Shown one piece after another: positions 4,652 to 7,131 of a stretch of DNA of 7,131 bases (its first letter is position 1; each line of letters begins with the position of its first letter). The DNA is from Collinsella sp. (GTDB taxonomy: Bacteria > Actinomycetota > Coriobacteriia > Coriobacteriales > Coriobacteriaceae). The notes below the pieces were generated by a model. That model ran no database searches. It saw nothing but the letters and a program-made list of their open reading frames with translations, and was not told where the DNA came from. The position numbers and the translations under genes were made by a program. Location: NCBI GenBank assembly GCA_014871665.1, contig WGSL01000084.1, positions 1 to 7,131 on the forward strand. Reading direction: 5' to 3'.

Positions 4652-7022
4652 CGACAACGCGCTGGTGGTGGCGCTCGATACCTCGACCGACATGCTTGCC
4701 TGCGCGGCAAGCTGGATTGATGGGCAGACGGGCGAGACGAAGCTCGTGAGTGGCGACCACATGTGTCGCCGTCACGCCAACGTTGAGCTCGTGAATACCG
4801 TTGATGGCGTGCTGGCTCAAGCCGGTCTGGATCGCAGCGATGTTGGTTGCTATGTGGTCGGCCGCGGCCCGGGGTCCTTTACGGGTGTGCGCATCGGCAT
4901 CTCCACTGCCAAGGGCCTCGCGCGTGGTGCCAATGTTCCGCTGCTGGGCGTGTCGACGCTCGACGCCTGCGCTTGGACGGCGTGGAAGGCTGGCGTGCGC
5001 GGCAAGCTTGGTATCTTGGCCGATGCTATGCGCGGTGAGGTATATCCGGCGCTGTATATGCTGGTCGATGAGGGTCCCGAGCGTCTGTTTCAGCGCGAGC
5101 GCGTGGTCAAGGCCGCCGTGGCGCTTGATGAGTGGCGTCAGACCGCGGGCTGGGATCAGGTTCAGCTAACTGGTGACGGTCTCGTGCGTTATGGCAAGCT
5201 GCTGGGTGAGGACGAGACGGCACGCTGCGTGGAGCGAGGCCTGTGGTGGCCCTCGGGCGAGGGCCTGCTGATGGCGCACGCCGCAGGCGATGGCGATCCC
5301 GCTCGCGTCTTGCCGATCTACACGCGCCTTTCGGACGCCGAGGAAAACGAGCGCAAGCGCCTGGGCCTTGCCGAGAGCGCGCAGAGTGAGGTGACAGGTG
5401 TTGCCGACGAGCTCGCTGGGCGTCATCTGCAATTCCGCCCCATGGGCGCGGCGGATGCCGAGGGCGCGAGCGCACTGGAGACCGCCTGCTTTGAAGGCGC
5501 CGGACACGAGGCGTGGACGCCGGGCATGTTCTTGTCCGAGCTGGGCGAGGACGTTGCCGCTCCGCGTAGCTGGTGGGTGGCGCACGACGACGGTCAGTTG
5601 CTGGGTCTTGCCGGCGGCATGGTCGTCGACGGGGACGTGCAGATTATGGACGTTGCCGTCGATCCGACTCATCGCCGTGAGGGTATCGCCCGCAAGCTTC
5701 TGTCGCACGTGAGCTATGACGCGCAGATGCTCGGCTGCACCACGGCTTCGCTTGAGGTTGAGGACGGCAACGAGGGCGCAATTGCACTCTATGCCGCCCT
5801 GGGCTTTACCGAGGCGGGTCGTCGCCGTGGCTACTACGGTGCCGGCAAGGATGCCATCGTCATGACGGCGCCGCTGCCCCTGGTGCTTCCGGTCGACAAT
5901 GCTTCGCCGGAGCCGACGGCGGCAGAGCAGCGCGTATGGCCGCTGCCTGCGCCTGGGCGCTCCGAGGGGGAGCGTGCCGAAATTGAGCGCCGCCACCTAG
6001 TGCTCGCTATCGAGAGTTCCTGCGACGAGACGGCCGTGGCGATAATCGATGCAGATGGCAATATGCTGGCCAACCAGGTGTCGACACAGATTGATTTTCA
6101 CGCCCGCTTTGGCGGCGTGGTACCCGAGATCGCCTCGCGCAAGCACGTTGAGGTGATTGTGAGTGTCGTGGATGCGGCGCTCGAGGATGCCGCAGCATCG
6201 CTGGGCCTTACGGGCGGAGCCATTGCACCAAGTGAGCTTGCCGCCGTGGGCGTGACGCAGGGTCCGGGCCTGGTGGGCGCGCTCGTGGTTGGCGTCGCCT
6301 TCGCCAAGGGCTTTGCCTACGCTGCTGGCAAGCCGCTCGTGTGCGTCAACCATCTGGAGGGGCACCTGTTTGCCAACCTGCTGGCGCAGCCCGACCTCAA
6401 GCCGCCGTTCATCTTCACGCTTGTCTCGGGCGGGCACACCATGCTCGTGCACGTGAAGGCGTGGGGCGACTACGAGGTGCTCGGTGAGACGCTCGACGAC
6501 GCCGTGGGCGAGGCCTTCGACAAGGTGGCCAAGGCGCTGGGCCTGGGCTATCCCGGTGGCCCCATCATCTCTAAGCTGGCCGAGACGGGCAACCCCAAGG
6601 CGATCGATTTCCCCCGTGCGCTTAACAGCAGGGGGGACTACCGCTTCTCGCTTTCGGGCCTCAAGACGGCGGTGACGCTCTACATCGAGCAAGAGACCAA
6701 GGCCGGGCGCACGATTCACCTTCCCGATTTGGCGGCTTCGTTTGAGGCAGCTGTCTTTGACGTGCAGTACAAGAAGGCCAAAAACGCACTGCACGCTACC
6801 GGATGCAAGGAATACTGCATCGGTGGCGGCGTCTCGGCCAACCCGCATCTGCGCGAGATGATGATCAAGAAGCTTGGGCGTCAGGGGATTCGCGTAACGG
6901 TGCCGCCCTTGTCTGCCTGTACCGATAACGCAGCCATGATCGCGGAGGTCGCTCGCCGTAAATTCGACCGAGGCGAAATCTCGCCGTTCGATGTCGACGC
7001 CGATCCGAACATGACGCTGTAG
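4638..7022 (+). CDS. tsaB-rimI-tsaD: Trifunctional fusion: TsaB - RimI - TsaD
   Basis: One 794-residue frame joins three proteins that are separate in most bacteria. TsaB (about 1-258) shows LDTST near the start and GPGSFTG (77-83); it is the non-catalytic partner that dimerises with TsaD. RimI (about 264-413) is a GNAT acetyltransferase that should acetylate the N-terminus of ribosomal protein S18. It has the acetyl-CoA loop RREGIA (346-351), E373 and Y385 spaced 12 apart like the catalytic Glu103/Tyr115 pair of Salmonella RimI, and a closing AIVMTAPL. A linker rich in Pro, Glu and Ala (414-451) leads to TsaD (about 452-794), which transfers the threonylcarbamoyl group to tRNA A37. TsaD shows ESSCDET (459-465), the metal histidines H572 and H576 in NHLEGH, SGGHT, GEAFDK, GYPGGP, GGVSAN, and the third metal ligand D763 in CTDNAA. 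All three parts look complete. No frameshift or internal stop is seen at the junctions. Start chosen at 4638 rather than TTG 4620. Confidence 0.95.
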   Translation: MSLHNDNALVVALDTSTDMLACAASWIDGQTGETKLVSGDHMCRRHANVELVNTVDGVLAQAGLDRSDVGCYVVGRGPGSFTGVRIGISTAKGLARGANVPLLGVSTLDACAWTAWKAGVRGKLGILADAMRGEVYPALYMLVDEGPERLFQRERVVKAAVALDEWRQTAGWDQVQLTGDGLVRYGKLLGEDETARCVERGLWWPSGEGLLMAHAAGDGDPARVLPIYTRLSDAEENERKRLGLAESAQSEVTGVADELAGRHLQFRPMGAADAEGASALETACFEGAGHEAWTPGMFLSELGEDVAAPRSWWVAHDDGQLLGLAGGMVVDGDVQIMDVAVDPTHRREGIARKLLSHVSYDAQMLGCTTASLEVEDGNEGAIALYAALGFTEAGRRRGYYGAGKDAIVMTAPLPLVLPVDNASPEPTAAEQRVWPLPAPGRSEGERAEIERRHLVLAIESSCDETAVAIIDADGNMLANQVSTQIDFHARFGGVVPEIASRKHVEVIVSVVDAALEDAAASLGLTGGAIAPSELAAVGVTQGPGLVGALVVGVAFAKGFAYAAGKPLVCVNHLEGHLFANLLAQPDLKPPFIFTLVSGGHTMLVHVKAWGDYEVLGETLDDAVGEAFDKVAKALGLGYPGGPIISKLAETGNPKAIDFPRALNSRGDYRFSLSGLKTAVTLYIEQETKAGRTIHLPDLAASFEAAVFDVQYKKAKNALHATGCKEYCIGGGVSANPHLREMMIKKLGRQGIRVTVPPLSACTDNAAMIAEVARRKFDRGEISPFDVDADPNMTL

Positions 7023-7084
7023 CTGGTACGGCGCGGTCCCCGGACGGAGGGGCCGGATATAAGGTTTCCTGCTCTACAGTCCTG

Positions 7085-7121
7085 CGCAAGACGAAGGCCA
7101 CATTAAGTGGCCTTCTTTGCG
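7085..7121 (+). terminator. Rho-independent terminator of the acpS-tsaD operon
   Basis: GAAGGCCAC (7093-7101) pairs perfectly with GTGGCCTTC (7107-7115) around an ATTAA loop, followed by TTT (7116-7118). An outer helix, CGCAA (7085-7089) with TTGCG (7117-7121), can extend it across a small internal loop. The T run is short, so termination may be partial. It lies about 70 bases after the fusion stop codon and is the first good terminator since position 89. Confidence 0.75.
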
Positions 7122-7131
7122 TGCGGAACTC

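Noticed and set aside
5166..5996. Long open frame on the minus strand (276 residues) opposite the TsaB-RimI part
   Set aside because: It lies wholly inside a well-supported gene, has no recognisable motifs and is rich in Arg, His and Ala, as expected for a shadow frame of GC-rich coding DNA.
5997..6848. Long open frame on the minus strand (283 residues) opposite the TsaD part
   Set aside because: Same reason: the opposite strand encodes every TsaD motif, and this frame has no ribosome binding site or family features.
7034..7055. Hairpin after the fusion stop (CGG-CCCC against GGGG-CCG with one bulged T)
   Set aside because: The stem is imperfect and followed by ATATAAGG rather than a T run, so it is not a convincing terminator; it could at most be a minor 3' mRNA structure.

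Overview
This window carries one co-directional housekeeping operon of an actinobacterium, most likely a member of the Coriobacteriia (Collinsella-like). That placement rests on three things. The gene order resembles the actinobacterial alr-tsaE-tsaB-rimI-tsaD neighbourhood. The base composition is moderately high in GC. TsaB, RimI and TsaD are fused into one polypeptide, which I associate from memory with Coriobacteriia; a search would be needed to confirm the genus.

Layout. Bases 1-24 look like the 3' end of a 5S rRNA gene, followed by a strong rho-independent terminator (61-89) that closes the upstream transcription unit. Bases 90-186 hold two similarly built candidate sigma70-type promoters, offset by exactly 36 bp. 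Six genes then follow on the + strand with junctions of 0, 2, 8, 12 and -14 bases: acpS (holo-ACP synthase with a C-terminal extension), nnr (bifunctional NAD(P)HX epimerase/dehydratase), alr (alanine racemase), a family 4 iron-sulfur uracil-DNA glycosylase, tsaE, and a 794-residue TsaB-RimI-TsaD fusion. A second hairpin terminator lies at 7085-7121. No internal terminator or promoter was seen between the genes.

How the genes fit together. TsaE, TsaB and TsaD make the tRNA t6A37 modification from threonylcarbamoyl-AMP; the synthase TsaC/Sua5 is not in the window. RimI N-acetylates ribosomal protein S18, so the last two genes serve translation. AcpS activates acyl carrier protein for lipid synthesis, Alr supplies D-alanine for peptidoglycan, Nnr repairs damaged NAD(P)H, and the glycosylase removes uracil from DNA. 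The unit is a growth-linked housekeeping operon rather than a single pathway.

No mobile element, CRISPR array, phage gene or defence system was seen. The points most worth a second look are the triple fusion, the alanine racemase that lacks the usual carbamylated lysine, the tandem promoters, the AcpS tail, and a clear rise in GC content from the first gene to the last.
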